From positions 218,087-282,086 of the forward strand of contig NZ_MUFC01000002.1 of the NCBI RefSeq assembly GCF_001995985.1: a DNA stretch of 64,000 bases. Reading direction: 5' to 3'. Shown here in pieces: positions 17,484-26,982 of the stretch (its first letter is position 1; each line of letters begins with the position of its first letter). The translations under genes were made by a program, and so were the position numbers. This stretch comes from Salinivibrio sharmensis. Lineage in GTDB: Bacteria > Pseudomonadota > Gammaproteobacteria > Enterobacterales > Vibrionaceae. The notes under the pieces are model-generated. The model saw only the letters and a program-made list of their open reading frames with translations. It made no database searches and was not told where the DNA came from.

Positions 17484-17834
17484 TTAGATTTCCTCATCGG
17501 CTGGATTTTCTTCCATCGCAACCGTCGCGGCTGATTTATCGTTACGGCGCGCTTCGCCTTTGTGTTGGACCTTATTCAGTTGCTTCTCGAGTTTTTGGCC
17601 CACCTCGTTAATCGCTTTATACATGTCGTCGCTTTCGGCAGAGGCAACCAGTGTTGAACCTGGTAGCCCAGCTTTGGCTTCTACTTTGAACTGGTGGTTT
17701 GGCTCCTTACTGATCACAGCATGAGGATTGATGAGTGCCACCTGCCACTTGGCCAGCTTTTCAAAGCGGCTTTCGATGCGCTCACGGATGGCGGGAGTGA
17801 TTTCGATGTTTTTGCCTGCAATTTCCACTCTCAT
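17484..17834 (-). CDS. raiA: Ribosome-associated inhibitor A (YfiA/HPF family)
   Basis: This 116-residue protein binds the 30S decoding centre in stationary phase or cold, and stabilises idle 70S ribosomes. It has the family start MRVEIAGKNIEITPAIRERI, basic and acidic alternation on the sheet, and an acidic tail (MEENPADEEI) as in E. coli RaiA (113 residues). It lies upstream of pheL-pheA as in E. coli. The start is supported by GAGGAAAG before ATG. Confidence 0.93.
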   Translation of the reverse strand: MRVEIAGKNIEITPAIRERIESRFEKLAKWQVALINPHAVISKEPNHQFKVEAKAGLPGSTLVASAESDDMYKAINEVGQKLEKQLNKVQHKGEARRNDKSAATVAMEENPADEEI

Positions 17835-18176
17835 ACTCTTTCCTCTTTGTTCCCCTGTATTAGGTTCATCTTCAGATTACCGCTTTTCATTATTGATAAC
17901 GTGACTTAGCTCATGTTTAAAGGGGGGAAAGATATCGATAGGAGGATCTGTGAGCACCTGCGAATCCTGACATCGAAAAGGTCGGAAAAGCCTTGAACTC
18001 AATGCCAAAAATGCTACGTTGGGAGAGGTCACGAATGCTGATTCACCCGCCGGTCAGGGGCGCGTCGCGCCTGTGTTTTTCCCTACTTTTCTCTTGTGGT
18101 TAAAAATGTGCCACAAATTTGCTGGTGCTTTTTGGCGCATCGCGGTGACGCGATAGTGATTCAAGCAAAATGGGCA
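17835..18176. other. Gap between raiA and dapD, no gene seen
   Basis: No convincing reading frame or known RNA was found in about 340 bases upstream of raiA. It holds a possible half-conserved CRP site at 17900-17915 (CGTGA-N6-TCATG, 66 bases before raiA) and a small 6-bp hairpin ATCGCG-GTGA-CGCGAT at 18139-18154. The raiA promoter must lie here. Confidence 0.5.
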
Positions 18177-18204
18177 TAAAAAAGGCGACCAAGTGGCCGC
18201 CTTT
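18177..18204 (-). terminator. Terminator of dapD
   Basis: The stem AAAGGCG / CGCCTTT with an inner CC/GG extension ends in an A-run on the plus strand at 18178-18183, which is a U-run for dapD, 25 bases after its stop. Confidence 0.8.
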
Positions 18205-18228
18205 AAAAAACGCTAGAAGCGCGCTTAA

Positions 18229-19260
18229 TTAGTTATTGGCGTGTAGCTCGTGGTTGAGCTCGACCGCTGTTTTGTTGGTGAGGCATTCAACCGCTCCCGT
18301 TTTGGAGTTGCGGCGTAGCAATAGATCGGATTTACCCGCTAAGTCACGCGCTTTGATGCTTTCTACAGCGTTGCCGTCGGCGTCGAGCATGGTGACTTTG
18401 GTGCCTGCGGTAACATACAACCCTGACTCGATAGTGCAACGATCGCCGAGTGGGAAGCCAAGACCGGCGTTGGCACCGAGTAGTGAATTCTCACCGATTG
18501 AGATCACAATCTGGCCGCCGCCACTCAGTGTACCCATAATCGATGCACCGCCGCCAATATCGCTACCTTGACCGACCATCACACCTGCTGAGATACGGCC
18601 TTCAATCATGCTCTTGCCTTCGGTGCCAGCATTAAAGTTGATAAAGCCTTCGTGCATCACTGTGGTGCCTTCACCCACATGGGCGCCCAAGCGAACGCGG
18701 GCGGTATCGGCAATACGCACACCGGCAGGTACCACGTAATCGGTCATTTTCGGGAATTTATCCACGCACTCAACGGTCAGCGTTTCGCCTTTCAAACGCG
18801 CTTCCATCTGACGCTCAGGCAACTCAGGCAAGTCGATCGGGCCTTGGTTGGTCCAAGCAATGTTGTGCAGCAGGCCAAAGAGCCCGTCTAGCACCACACC
18901 GTGCGGTTTGACTAAACGGTGCGAGATCAGCTGAAGCTTTAAAAAGCCTTCCGCCACCGATGCGGGTTTGCTGTCGTTTTCTAGAATAACCAGCACCAGC
19001 GGTTGGGTGGTTTGTTGAGCCTTGCTCGCAAAGTTAGCTGCCTGTTGAGCGCCAGCGGCAGCGAAGGCTTCACTGATTGCAGCGCAGGTTTCTGGTGCAA
19101 TCGCTAGTACCTGATTACCTGCATCATAGCCGGTGAGTACACTTAGAGCACTCACCAGATCATCACTAGGGTTAAGCAGGGGCGCCGGAAAATAGGCTTC
19201 AATGATTTTACCGTCCTGGTTTTGAGTGGCGGTACCGAGTGCCAGAGCAAAGCTTGCCAT
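18229..19260 (-). CDS. dapD: Tetrahydrodipicolinate N-succinyltransferase DapD (long form)
   Basis: DapD transfers succinyl from succinyl-CoA to tetrahydrodipicolinate in lysine and diaminopimelate synthesis. The 343-residue product is the longer form found in Vibrio; E. coli DapD has 274. An N-terminal alpha/beta part (1-150) precedes a left-handed beta-helix with hexapeptide repeats (IADTARVRLGAHVGEGTTVM, GRISAGVMVGQGSDIGGGAS) at about 170-300. The motif GANAGLGFPLGDRC is also seen. It is monocistronic by position. The ribosome binding site AAGGAG is clear. Confidence 0.92.
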   Translation of the reverse strand: MASFALALGTATQNQDGKIIEAYFPAPLLNPSDDLVSALSVLTGYDAGNQVLAIAPETCAAISEAFAAAGAQQAANFASKAQQTTQPLVLVILENDSKPASVAEGFLKLQLISHRLVKPHGVVLDGLFGLLHNIAWTNQGPIDLPELPERQMEARLKGETLTVECVDKFPKMTDYVVPAGVRIADTARVRLGAHVGEGTTVMHEGFINFNAGTEGKSMIEGRISAGVMVGQGSDIGGGASIMGTLSGGGQIVISIGENSLLGANAGLGFPLGDRCTIESGLYVTAGTKVTMLDADGNAVESIKARDLAGKSDLLLRRNSKTGAVECLTNKTAVELNHELHANN

Positions 19261-19420
19261 TGGGGGAGATCTCCTTGTGTCGTTGGGCTTAAAACATCAA
19301 ACACTTCATCTTAAAGACAAGCGGCGGTGGTTGGAAGCGCTTAACGGCGGGTGAAAGCAAAAACCGTTACAGGTCAGCGCACCGATTCATCTTGATGCAT
19401 AAGCACCAGGAAACAAGCAT

Positions 19421-19447
19421 AAAAAAAGCAAGCCAAATAGGCTTGCT
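19421..19447 (-). terminator. Terminator of yebG
   Basis: The stem AGCAAGCC / GGCTTGCT with loop AAATA has a plus-strand A-run at 19421-19427, a U-run for yebG, 37 bases after its stop. Confidence 0.88.
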
Positions 19448-19483
19448 CTTTCACGGATGTTAAAAGGGTCTGCAATCACAACA

Positions 19484-19792
19484 TTATGCCGCGTCGGCGT
19501 CTTTGTCGTCACTATTTGTGTCCGCTTTGGTCTCGCTTTTAGCGGGCTTTTTCTTAGCCGCCTTGCGTTTGGCACCCAGCGCTTCGAGAACGGAGTCTTT
19601 GTGTTGAGCAAGGTATAGCGACAAGGCTTCACGCTTTTCTTCGTCGTCCACCAGTTCGCTCTCTCCAATCAGATCGAACATCGCATCCGCCATATCTAAC
19701 ATTTTGTCGTAGGCGTCGGCTTCGGCTTTGGAGGTAAATGTCATCTTTTCTTCTCCTTCGCGTTCGACCACGTACTTGACGATAACGGCCAT
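19484..19792 (-). CDS. yebG: YebG, LexA-regulated SOS protein
   Basis: This 102-residue protein matches E. coli YebG in its first 75 residues (VKYVVEREGEEKMTFTSKAEADAYDKMLD, then EEKREALSLYLAQHKD). The rest is a low-complexity Lys/Ala and then Asp-rich tail. The biochemical role of YebG is unknown; it is a known SOS gene. A LexA box with perfect CTGT/ACAG ends lies 25 bases upstream of the start. Confidence 0.92.
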   Translation of the reverse strand: MAVIVKYVVEREGEEKMTFTSKAEADAYDKMLDMADAMFDLIGESELVDDEEKREALSLYLAQHKDSVLEALGAKRKAAKKKPAKSETKADTNSDDKDADAA

Positions 19793-19816
19793 AATTACCC
19801 TCTCTTCGTTGATTCA

Positions 19817-19832
19817 CTGTCTTTTTATACAG
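19817..19832. promoter_or_regulatory. LexA (SOS) box between yebG and a Tag-like gene
   Basis: CTGTCTTTTTATACAG has the exact CTGT-N8-ACAG ends of the gammaproteobacterial LexA box with an AT-only core after the first C. It lies 25 bases before yebG and 44 before the divergent glycosylase gene, so LexA may control both. Confidence 0.9.
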
Positions 19833-19875
19833 TAGGATAAGGGGCATTGTCCACCGACCCTGCCATGATTGTGAC

Positions 19876-20559
19876 ATGAGAGAAAAATTTAGCACCATTT
19901 ATCAACGTGCCGCTGAGCGTAAAGGTGGCCAACATGAGTTAGAACGCATGCTGGTGGCGCCGCTTGCGCGTCATGCCTTGTGTGAGATAGCGGATGATCG
20001 CTGGTTAGCCGCGTTTAGCCAGAAGGTGTTTCAATCGGGCATTAGTTGGCAGGTAGTGCGTAAAAAATGGCCCGGATTTGAAGAGGTGTTCTGGGGCTTT
20101 GATATTGAGAAAATGCTGCTGATGCCGCCGGAAATGTGGGAGGAAAAAGCCAACAACCCAGCGATTATCCGCCATTTAACCAAGGTGATGACCATTCCGC
20201 ACAACGCGGAAATGATCCACCGCGTGCAGCAATCGCACGGCAGTTTTAGCCAGTTTATCGCCGATTGGCCCAGCGAAGATATTGTCGGTTTATGGCAGTA
20301 TTTAAAAAAGCACGGTAAGCGTCTAGGCGGTAATACGGGTGCTTATACCTTGCGCCGAATGGGTAAGGACACCTTCTTGTTCACCCGCGATATCGAGCAC
20401 TACCTGCGCGCGACTAAAATCGTTGATAGCGGCCGAGAGACCAAGCGGGCGATGCAAGCGGCGCAACAGGCATTTAATGAGTGGCAACAAGAGTCAGGCC
20501 GTTCACTGAACCACATCAGCCAGCTGATCGCATTCAGTGTGGGTGACAATCGCGTTTAA
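19876..20559 (+). CDS. DNA-3-methyladenine glycosylase I (Tag)-like protein
   Basis: The 227-residue product resembles the Tag family, which removes N3-methyladenine from DNA. The best segments are DDRWLAAFSQKVFQSGISWQVV and RKKWPGFEEVFWGFD, which match the WLAxxSQxVFQAGLSW...RxAFxxFxP core of the family. The Cys/His residues that bind structural zinc in E. coli Tag are not evident, so this is a divergent branch. It diverges from yebG around a LexA box, which supports a DNA repair role. No strong ribosome binding site precedes the ATG. Its ending is followed by recC. Confidence 0.72.
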   Translation: MREKFSTIYQRAAERKGGQHELERMLVAPLARHALCEIADDRWLAAFSQKVFQSGISWQVVRKKWPGFEEVFWGFDIEKMLLMPPEMWEEKANNPAIIRHLTKVMTIPHNAEMIHRVQQSHGSFSQFIADWPSEDIVGLWQYLKKHGKRLGGNTGAYTLRRMGKDTFLFTRDIEHYLRATKIVDSGRETKRAMQAAQQAFNEWQQESGRSLNHISQLIAFSVGDNRV

Positions 20560-20693
20560 TCGCGCAGCGATTTGCTGTGCTATCACACGGTTAGCAAGCC
20601 GTGTGCGAGGTCGCGGCGTATCGGTGGCGGTTTGCGCTTATCACGGCAATCGGCCACAATCGATGCCAGTTATCTTTCCCATGTGAGCGCCTT

Positions 20694-23600
20694 GTGTTTA
20701 CTGTTTATCACTCAAATCAGCTCGATCTGTTGAAATCCTTGTTGGTCTCCCTGATCCAACAGCGACCGCTGTCTGACCCTTTTCAAAAAGAACTTATTCT
20801 GGTGCAAAGCCCCGGCATGGCGCAGTGGTTAAAAATGGCACTCGCCAACGAGCAGCAGATTGTCGCTAACGTCGAATTCCCGCTTCCCGCTACCTTTATC
20901 TGGCAGCTGTTTGTGCGGGTGTTGGATGGCGTGCCTGAGCGCAGTGATTTCAACAAAGAGGCGATGACATGGAAGCTGATGGATATCTTACCCAGCTGTC
21001 TGGATGCGCCAGAGTTCGCTGATTTAGCCGCGTATTTGGAAGATAGCCAGGATCAGCAGCGTGCTTACCAGCTGGCCGAAAAAGTGGCCGATATTTTCGA
21101 CCAGTATTTGGTCTATCGCCCCGAGTGGGTGCTGGCATGGGAGCAAGAACAACCGGTGCCTGAGCTTGACGATGTGCAGCCTTGGCAGCAAAAACTGTGG
21201 CGCCGCTTATACGATCACACCTTGGCGCTGGGTCAATCGCCTTATCATCGCGCCAACTTGTATCAAGAGTTTATTGATACCTTAACCAGTCATCAGCACA
21301 AACCTGAGGGGCTGGCTGATATTGAGCGGGTCTTTGTGTTTGGCATATCCGCGCTCCCACCACGCTATCTGGATGCGTTGCAAGCACTGGGCGAGCATGT
21401 GGAGGTGCATTTTATGTTCACTAATCCATGCCGTTATTATTGGGGCGGTATTCGCGACAAGCGCTATCTGGCTAAACGTGCCGCATTGGCGCGGGATAAA
21501 ATCAGCCGGATTGAAGACATCCCCGCCGAGAGCCAATTGGTACTGGGGCTTGATGAGCCCGAGCACGGTGAAGTAGGAAACAGCTTGCTGGCGTCGATGG
21601 GAAAACTGGGGCGCGATAACTTATTGCTGCTCTCGGAAATGGCTTGTAATGAGATTGATAGCGGCTTTGTTGAGGTCACTCGCGATAATCTGCTGCATCA
21701 CATCCAAGCCGATATTTTGGATTTGAATGAGCCGGGCGATCCCAAGCAGGCTGAAACCAGTGCGGCGAAAACAGAGATCGAGCCAGATGATGCTTCGATC
21801 GCAATCCATGCCTGTCACAGCCCGATGCGCGAAGTCGAAGTGCTGCACGATCAGCTACTGGCGATGTTTGAGGCCAACCCATCACTGAGCCCCCGTGATG
21901 TGATTGTGATGGTGGCGGATATCAATGCCTACAGCCCCGCCATTCAAGCGGTGTTTGGTAATGCACCGAGTGAGCGTTTTATTCCCTTTTCCATCTCAGA
22001 TCGCAGCGCCGATCAAGAAAGCCCGGTGTTAGCCGCCTTTTTGCGTCTGCTCACCCTGCCTGATAGTCGGTGTAGTGCGGCGGAGCTGTTGGAAATTCTT
22101 GAGGTGCCGGCGGTGTCGCGCCGTTTTGCCATCGACAGCCAACAGTTTGATCAGATTAAGCAGTGGGTGGAAGAAACCGGCATTCGCTGGGGGCTTGATA
22201 CCCATACCGCGAGTCAATTTGCCTTGCCCGAGCAGTATCAGAATACCTGGCTATTTGGCCTTAAACGTATGTTACTCGGCTACGCGATGCCGAGTGAGGC
22301 TGGATTGTTTGCAGACACCGTGCCTTATGATGAAGTCCAAGGGCTTAATGCGGAGCTGGCGGGGCGTTTAGGACTGTTTATCGACACCTTAATTGACTAC
22401 CAGCAGCAGTTGGCGATTGAGTGCGATGGCAAGGCCTGGGTGGCGCGATTGACCCAAATGCTGGATGATTGCTTCGCCATTGAAGGGGATGAAGAGTTAG
22501 CGGTCAAATTGATCCGTACCCAGTTAGACAGCTGGCTGACACAGCTTAGCGATGCCGCCTTTGCCCATACGCTAAGTTTGCCCGTGGTGCGCGATTACTT
22601 TAATGGTCGCCTCAATAACGAACGAGTCAGCCAGCGCTTTTTGGCCGGCCAGGTCAACTTTTGTACCTTGATGCCGATGCGCTCCATTCCCTTTGATGTG
22701 GTGTGTCTGCTTGGGATGAATGATGGCGTGTACCCGCGCACCGTGCCCAGTGTCGGCTTTGATTTGATGGTCGGTCGCACGCGGGCAGGGGATCGCTCGC
22801 GCCGCGACGATGACCGTTACCTGTTTTTAGAAGCGCTGCAGTCAGCACAGCAGCGTTTGTATATCAGTTATGTCGGTCGCTCAGTGCAAGACAACAGCTT
22901 AAAAGTCCCATCGGTACTGGTCACCGAGTTGCTTGAATATTGTACTCAAGGCTACTGTTTGGCCGGTGACCGTGACTTACCCGAAGTCCAGTCACGTCAG
23001 CGGCTGGAAGAGACGCTTATCCAGACGCATCCACTGACTCCCTTTAGCCCACAGGCGTTTGCTCATGATGGTAGCTACGCGCAAGAGTGGCTACCGGCTG
23101 CTCAAGGACAAGGGACACAACTGCCGGCATTTATTGGCGATGCGTTAAACCCTGATCCGGACAGCCACCAGGATCCTGTGATTGAGTTAGCTGAGTTGCA
23201 GCGCTTTTGGCGGTTGCCCGTGCGCTATTTTTTCCAACGCCGCTTAAAAGTCTTCTTTGAGCAGTTAGAAGCGCCGCTAGAAGAATTCGAACCCTTTAGT
23301 TTAGATACCTTGCACCGCTTTCAGCTGCGTGATCAGCTGTTAGCACACTTTATTGAAACCGATGACAGCTCCCAAAGTGTGCAGAACTTTATGGCCCGAC
23401 AGCGTGGGCAGGGCAAGTTGCCTTTGGCGTACTTTGGCGAACTGACCTTGGATACGCAAGTCACGGTGATCCGTGATATGTACCAACGTTTAACGCCTTT
23501 ACTCGCCGCGCCGCGCCCCGATCTTGAGCTTAATCTGACCCTTCCCACTGCGTTGGGTGAGGTGCAATTGCAAGGTTGGCTCAATCGGCGTTATCAAGAC

Positions 23601-24074
23601 AGCTTGGTCCGCTTTCATTGCGGTGATCTGACCGTGCGTCATCAGCTTGCGGTATGGATCGATCATTTATGCCAATGCGCGATGGGCGAAGCCGTGTCGA
23701 GTACGCTGGTTGGGGTGAAAGAAACCATCGAGTTTTCCCCACTCAGCAAAGATGACGCGCTTGCACACTTACAAGCCTTGGTTGAAGACTATCAACATGG
23801 CCTGAATCAGCCGCTTACCTATCTGCCAAGCTCTGTCGGGGCCGGGATAAAAGCCCGAGATGGCAAAAAAGGCTTTGATAACAGTGAAACCGGCCAAGAT
23901 AGAGCACTAAAAGCGATACGCGATACGTTTGTGGGGGGCTTTAATCCTGGCGAAGGGCTAGATCCTTACGTTTACCGTGTTTGGCCTCAATGGCGAGAGA
24001 GCCTCGGCCAAGCGCTGTTAGCAACAGGCGATCGCCACTTAATGCCGATGCTAGCGCAGCGACAAAAACACTAG
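20694..24074 (+). CDS. recC: Exodeoxyribonuclease V subunit RecC
   Basis: RecC is the subunit of RecBCD that recognises Chi and splits the DNA strands. The 1126-residue product (E. coli 1122) begins VYHSNQLDLLKSLL and LVQSPGMAQWLKMALA, as in E. coli, has the FGISALPPRYLDAL helicase-like segment, FISDR-type ISDRSADQESPVLAAFLRLL, and VCLLGMNDGVYPR. The frame is open from 20601, but the family start lies at MFTVYHSN, which gives the GTG at 20694. recB and recD are present but 4.8 kb downstream, after two unrelated genes. Confidence 0.94.
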   Translation: MFTVYHSNQLDLLKSLLVSLIQQRPLSDPFQKELILVQSPGMAQWLKMALANEQQIVANVEFPLPATFIWQLFVRVLDGVPERSDFNKEAMTWKLMDILPSCLDAPEFADLAAYLEDSQDQQRAYQLAEKVADIFDQYLVYRPEWVLAWEQEQPVPELDDVQPWQQKLWRRLYDHTLALGQSPYHRANLYQEFIDTLTSHQHKPEGLADIERVFVFGISALPPRYLDALQALGEHVEVHFMFTNPCRYYWGGIRDKRYLAKRAALARDKISRIEDIPAESQLVLGLDEPEHGEVGNSLLASMGKLGRDNLLLLSEMACNEIDSGFVEVTRDNLLHHIQADILDLNEPGDPKQAETSAAKTEIEPDDASIAIHACHSPMREVEVLHDQLLAMFEANPSLSPRDVIVMVADINAYSPAIQAVFGNAPSERFIPFSISDRSADQESPVLAAFLRLLTLPDSRCSAAELLEILEVPAVSRRFAIDSQQFDQIKQWVEETGIRWGLDTHTASQFALPEQYQNTWLFGLKRMLLGYAMPSEAGLFADTVPYDEVQGLNAELAGRLGLFIDTLIDYQQQLAIECDGKAWVARLTQMLDDCFAIEGDEELAVKLIRTQLDSWLTQLSDAAFAHTLSLPVVRDYFNGRLNNERVSQRFLAGQVNFCTLMPMRSIPFDVVCLLGMNDGVYPRTVPSVGFDLMVGRTRAGDRSRRDDDRYLFLEALQSAQQRLYISYVGRSVQDNSLKVPSVLVTELLEYCTQGYCLAGDRDLPEVQSRQRLEETLIQTHPLTPFSPQAFAHDGSYAQEWLPAAQGQGTQLPAFIGDALNPDPDSHQDPVIELAELQRFWRLPVRYFFQRRLKVFFEQLEAPLEEFEPFSLDTLHRFQLRDQLLAHFIETDDSSQSVQNFMARQRGQGKLPLAYFGELTLDTQVTVIRDMYQRLTPLLAAPRPDLELNLTLPTALGEVQLQGWLNRRYQDSLVRFHCGDLTVRHQLAVWIDHLCQCAMGEAVSSTLVGVKETIEFSPLSKDDALAHLQALVEDYQHGLNQPLTYLPSSVGAGIKARDGKKGFDNSETGQDRALKAIRDTFVGGFNPGEGLDPYVYRVWPQWRESLGQALLATGDRHLMPMLAQRQKH

Positions 24075-24601
24075 CACCCAGAGAGGCCCGCCTCGTAGGA
24101 GTGGCGCGGCCTCTGTCTCCACACTCTCCATACTTCCCCCTGTTAGCCAAGTTGATACTGGGCTCGCTATTGTCCTTCGGTTGCCTTTCAAAGCATGACT
24201 GGTGCCAAGCTATTTTGCATTCTCATTTCCCAGTGTTGAATAACTAGTCATTTTTTCGCGTTGTGTAACATAAACCAGTGGGCGAGAGGTTCGTCGGTTT
24301 TTCTGCTTTTAGAGTGACAATTGTTACCAATTTGTTGGTTAAAGATTGCGCTAACCGCATCTCGTTAGTGGTCAATCTGTTTGGGGTCTAAATATTTTTT
24401 AAACGATCATTTGACTGGTTATTTCAAGATAAAGATGTATGTAAATCATGATCTTGCTGTTTTTTAATTTGTTAGTGGGCGTATTAAATGTGTGGTTTTG
24501 TGGGCTGTTTGTGATGTTTTTTATTTGAACGTGTAATTAACTTAACGCACAATGTCATCGAAAATTCACATAACAAACCATGAAAAAAAGGAAGTGCCTT
24601 C
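24075..24601. other. Gap between recC and the PHP hydrolase gene
   Basis: No gene is seen in this 527-base gap. A stem-loop at 24082-24114 (AGAGGCC...GGCCTCT with inner CGCC/GGCG) follows recC but lacks a T-run. From 24240 onwards the sequence turns AT-rich and ends in a good ribosome binding site (AAGGAAG) before 24602. CAAGAT/ATCTTG arms at about 24426-24456 are followed by TTTTTT and could be a weak terminator or a leader RNA structure. Confidence 0.5.
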
Positions 24602-26848
24602 ATGCATAAATTATCAAAAAGCGCAGTGGCAACCTTAGTCTCTGGCCTTTTGCTGGGTGCCTCAGCGCACGCCGACGTCAGTATTACTCAAGGCAAGACT
24701 GCGATCCCCGATGGCGAGGCAACCCACGCCCAAGACATCACTGTGAAGAACGAGCATGTCGCGTTCGCATTGGCGGTCGAGTCTGCGCCACCATGGGGTG
24801 TGCCACGTGGCACCTTGGTGGATCTTGCGGCGGTGAAAAATGGCAAAATTGATCTAGACCGAGTCGCTTTTGCAGATTTCATCCCTAATAGCTGGTCGGC
24901 CTGGCCGAACGATCGCAAGTCGATTGATATTGTTGAAGACAGTGATGAAAAAGCGGTGATTAAAGTGAGCCGTAACTTCGACAAGGTCGACATTACCACT
25001 TGGTATACCTTGGAAGCCGGCTCTGATTCGATTGGGCTGAAAACCGTGATGAGCAACCAAAGCGAAGACGATCTTGAGCTGGAGTCAGGCCACACAATCT
25101 GGCCCGATACGGGTTATCAGTTTGCGGTGCCGGGGCTTGAAGGCAATGAAGAAGCGATGGCGGATAACGCCCTTGCCGATCGCATGGTGGCGTATGACCG
25201 CGATTGGGCGTTCGCACTGCATGCGCCTTACTTTGATCGCATCAAATACAACGGCCGTGATATGTATTTGGGCCACACGCTTAAAGCCGGTGAGACCCGT
25301 ACCTTTGATTCAAAGCTGCAGGTTGTTCCCAACGGCGATATGGCACCGATTGTTAAAGCCGAAGCTGAGCGTCATGGCGAAGCGACGGGTACCATTAGCG
25401 GCCAACTTCGCGCCGACAATGGTAAGGTGCCTGCCGATGCGATTGTGATGATTGAGAAAGACGGCCACCCTTACGCGTGGACGCTTGCTAAAAATGGTCG
25501 GTACAACATGGCGTTGCCAGAAGGCAAGTACCAAGTCTATGGCACGGCAACCGGCCATGCCAATAGCCAGCCACAATCTATTACCGTCAGTGCTGACAGT
25601 GAGCAGACTCTGGACTTCACATCGCTGAAAAGCCCAGCGACGCTTGCACTTAACGTGGAAGAAGCGACCTCTGGTGTAGCCAAAGATGCGCGTGTGACTA
25701 TCATTGAAGGTCAAGCGCCACCGGTTGAGTTCTTGGGTAAACGCACCTTCTTCACTGACTTACTGCCAGCCGGCCATGCCGAGCTAAAACTGGCACCGGG
25801 TGAATACAAGCTGGGCATTAACGCTGGTGCGGGCTTTACCGCAGAATCACAAACCTTGGATGTGACGCTCGAGTCGGGCAAGACCAACCAACAAGTGGTG
25901 AAAGTGCCTCAGGTTACGTTCCCAAATCGTAACCATTGGTATGGTGCTGATTTGCACCACCACGGCAATGTGCTAGAAGGGGTAACCCCACCAGAAGTCG
26001 TGGTGCGTGCTCAGTTGGCAACCGACTTGGATCTGACCTTTATCAGTGATCACGACTCCACCATTAATCACAAAGTGTTTGCTGACTTATCAGCAAAACG
26101 TGGTGTGCCTTTCATTCCATCGATTGAGATCTCGCCATCATGGGGTCACATGAACCCATTCCCTATCGACAATGGTACCGCGCTGACGGTCGACCCGGGT
26201 ACTGATGACGTACATACTCTGATTGATGCCGCGCATGAGATGGGCGCAGAAGTGGTGCCGATGAACCATCCATATAACGATTATGGCTACTTCACCAATA
26301 TCGCCAAAGGTGCGGTGCCGGGTGGTAAGACCGACCGTTTCGACCTAATGGAGCTTAACGCACGTGTCGATAACGAGCCGACGCTTGAAAAAGCGCACAA
26401 GCTTTGGGATCAAGGCGAAGCCATGTACCTCACTGCGGGTACCGATACCCATGATGCGTGGAACCAGCTCACCGGTCGTATTCGTATGATGGCTAACGTT
26501 GATGGTGAATTGACACCGCTCGCTTTTGCTAAAGCGTTAAAAGCCGGTCACGGCTATGCCACCCAGGGGCCAATCTTGTACCCACAAAACATCATGTTTG
26601 GTGAAACTGCCAAGGCAGGTGATAAATGGGATATTAACGTGGTCGCCGCTGATGGTCTCAAAGAAGTGCGCTTAATCGGTCAAGGTGGTGAGGTGCTTAA
26701 CACCATCACTATTAACCCGGAAGAGAGCACACAGCGTCTTGAGTTATCACTGCCTATTCCTGCGGATGCAGAAGGCTGGATTAACCTAGAAGTGGAAGAT
26801 AAAGACGGCAGCACGGCATGGACCAACCCAGTTTGGCTTCAGTCGTAA
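24602..26848 (+). CDS. Secreted CehA/McbA-like PHP-domain metallohydrolase
   Basis: This 748-residue exported protein has signal peptide MHKLSKSAVATLVSGLLLGASAHA (cleavage after about 24). Residues 40-260 look like a beta-sandwich of unknown type. About 265-330 resembles a carboxypeptidase-regulatory-like fold (GTISGQLRADNG...YNMALPEGKYQVYG). The PHP-like hydrolase domain begins near 445: DLHHHG (about 448), SDHDS (about 482), a Glu in PSIEISP, NHP (about 554) and TDTHDAW (about 614) provide a metal-binding set. The family includes the carbaryl hydrolase CehA and other phosphoesterases; the substrate here cannot be told. The gene sits alone between recC and the chemoreceptor gene. Confidence 0.78.
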   Translation: MHKLSKSAVATLVSGLLLGASAHADVSITQGKTAIPDGEATHAQDITVKNEHVAFALAVESAPPWGVPRGTLVDLAAVKNGKIDLDRVAFADFIPNSWSAWPNDRKSIDIVEDSDEKAVIKVSRNFDKVDITTWYTLEAGSDSIGLKTVMSNQSEDDLELESGHTIWPDTGYQFAVPGLEGNEEAMADNALADRMVAYDRDWAFALHAPYFDRIKYNGRDMYLGHTLKAGETRTFDSKLQVVPNGDMAPIVKAEAERHGEATGTISGQLRADNGKVPADAIVMIEKDGHPYAWTLAKNGRYNMALPEGKYQVYGTATGHANSQPQSITVSADSEQTLDFTSLKSPATLALNVEEATSGVAKDARVTIIEGQAPPVEFLGKRTFFTDLLPAGHAELKLAPGEYKLGINAGAGFTAESQTLDVTLESGKTNQQVVKVPQVTFPNRNHWYGADLHHHGNVLEGVTPPEVVVRAQLATDLDLTFISDHDSTINHKVFADLSAKRGVPFIPSIEISPSWGHMNPFPIDNGTALTVDPGTDDVHTLIDAAHEMGAEVVPMNHPYNDYGYFTNIAKGAVPGGKTDRFDLMELNARVDNEPTLEKAHKLWDQGEAMYLTAGTDTHDAWNQLTGRIRMMANVDGELTPLAFAKALKAGHGYATQGPILYPQNIMFGETAKAGDKWDINVVAADGLKEVRLIGQGGEVLNTITINPEESTQRLELSLPIPADAEGWINLEVEDKDGSTAWTNPVWLQS

Positions 26849-26872
26849 ACGCCGAGTATCAATAAACGAACC

Positions 26873-26897
26873 AAGGCCAGCGATGCTGGCCTTTTTT
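26873..26897 (+). terminator. Terminator of the PHP hydrolase gene
   Basis: The stem AAGGCCAGC / GCTGGCCTT with loop GAT runs into six Ts, 25 bases after the stop codon. Confidence 0.92.
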
Positions 26898-26982
26898 GAT
26901 CGTGACGTGTCTGAGGGAGCCATCGCTTACTGACAAGGAATCACCAAGTAGCTTTGGTGACCCTGTCATTGGTAGAGCTTTA

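Noticed and set aside
17900-17915. CRP site upstream of raiA
   Set aside because: Only the left half and TCA of the right half fit; too weak to list as a feature of its own.
18139-18154. 6-bp hairpin ATCGCG/CGCGAT as a small RNA end
   Set aside because: No promoter or U-run is associated with it.
24082-24114. Stem-loop after recC considered as an intrinsic terminator
   Set aside because: No T-run follows; it is noted only as a stem-loop in the gap entry.
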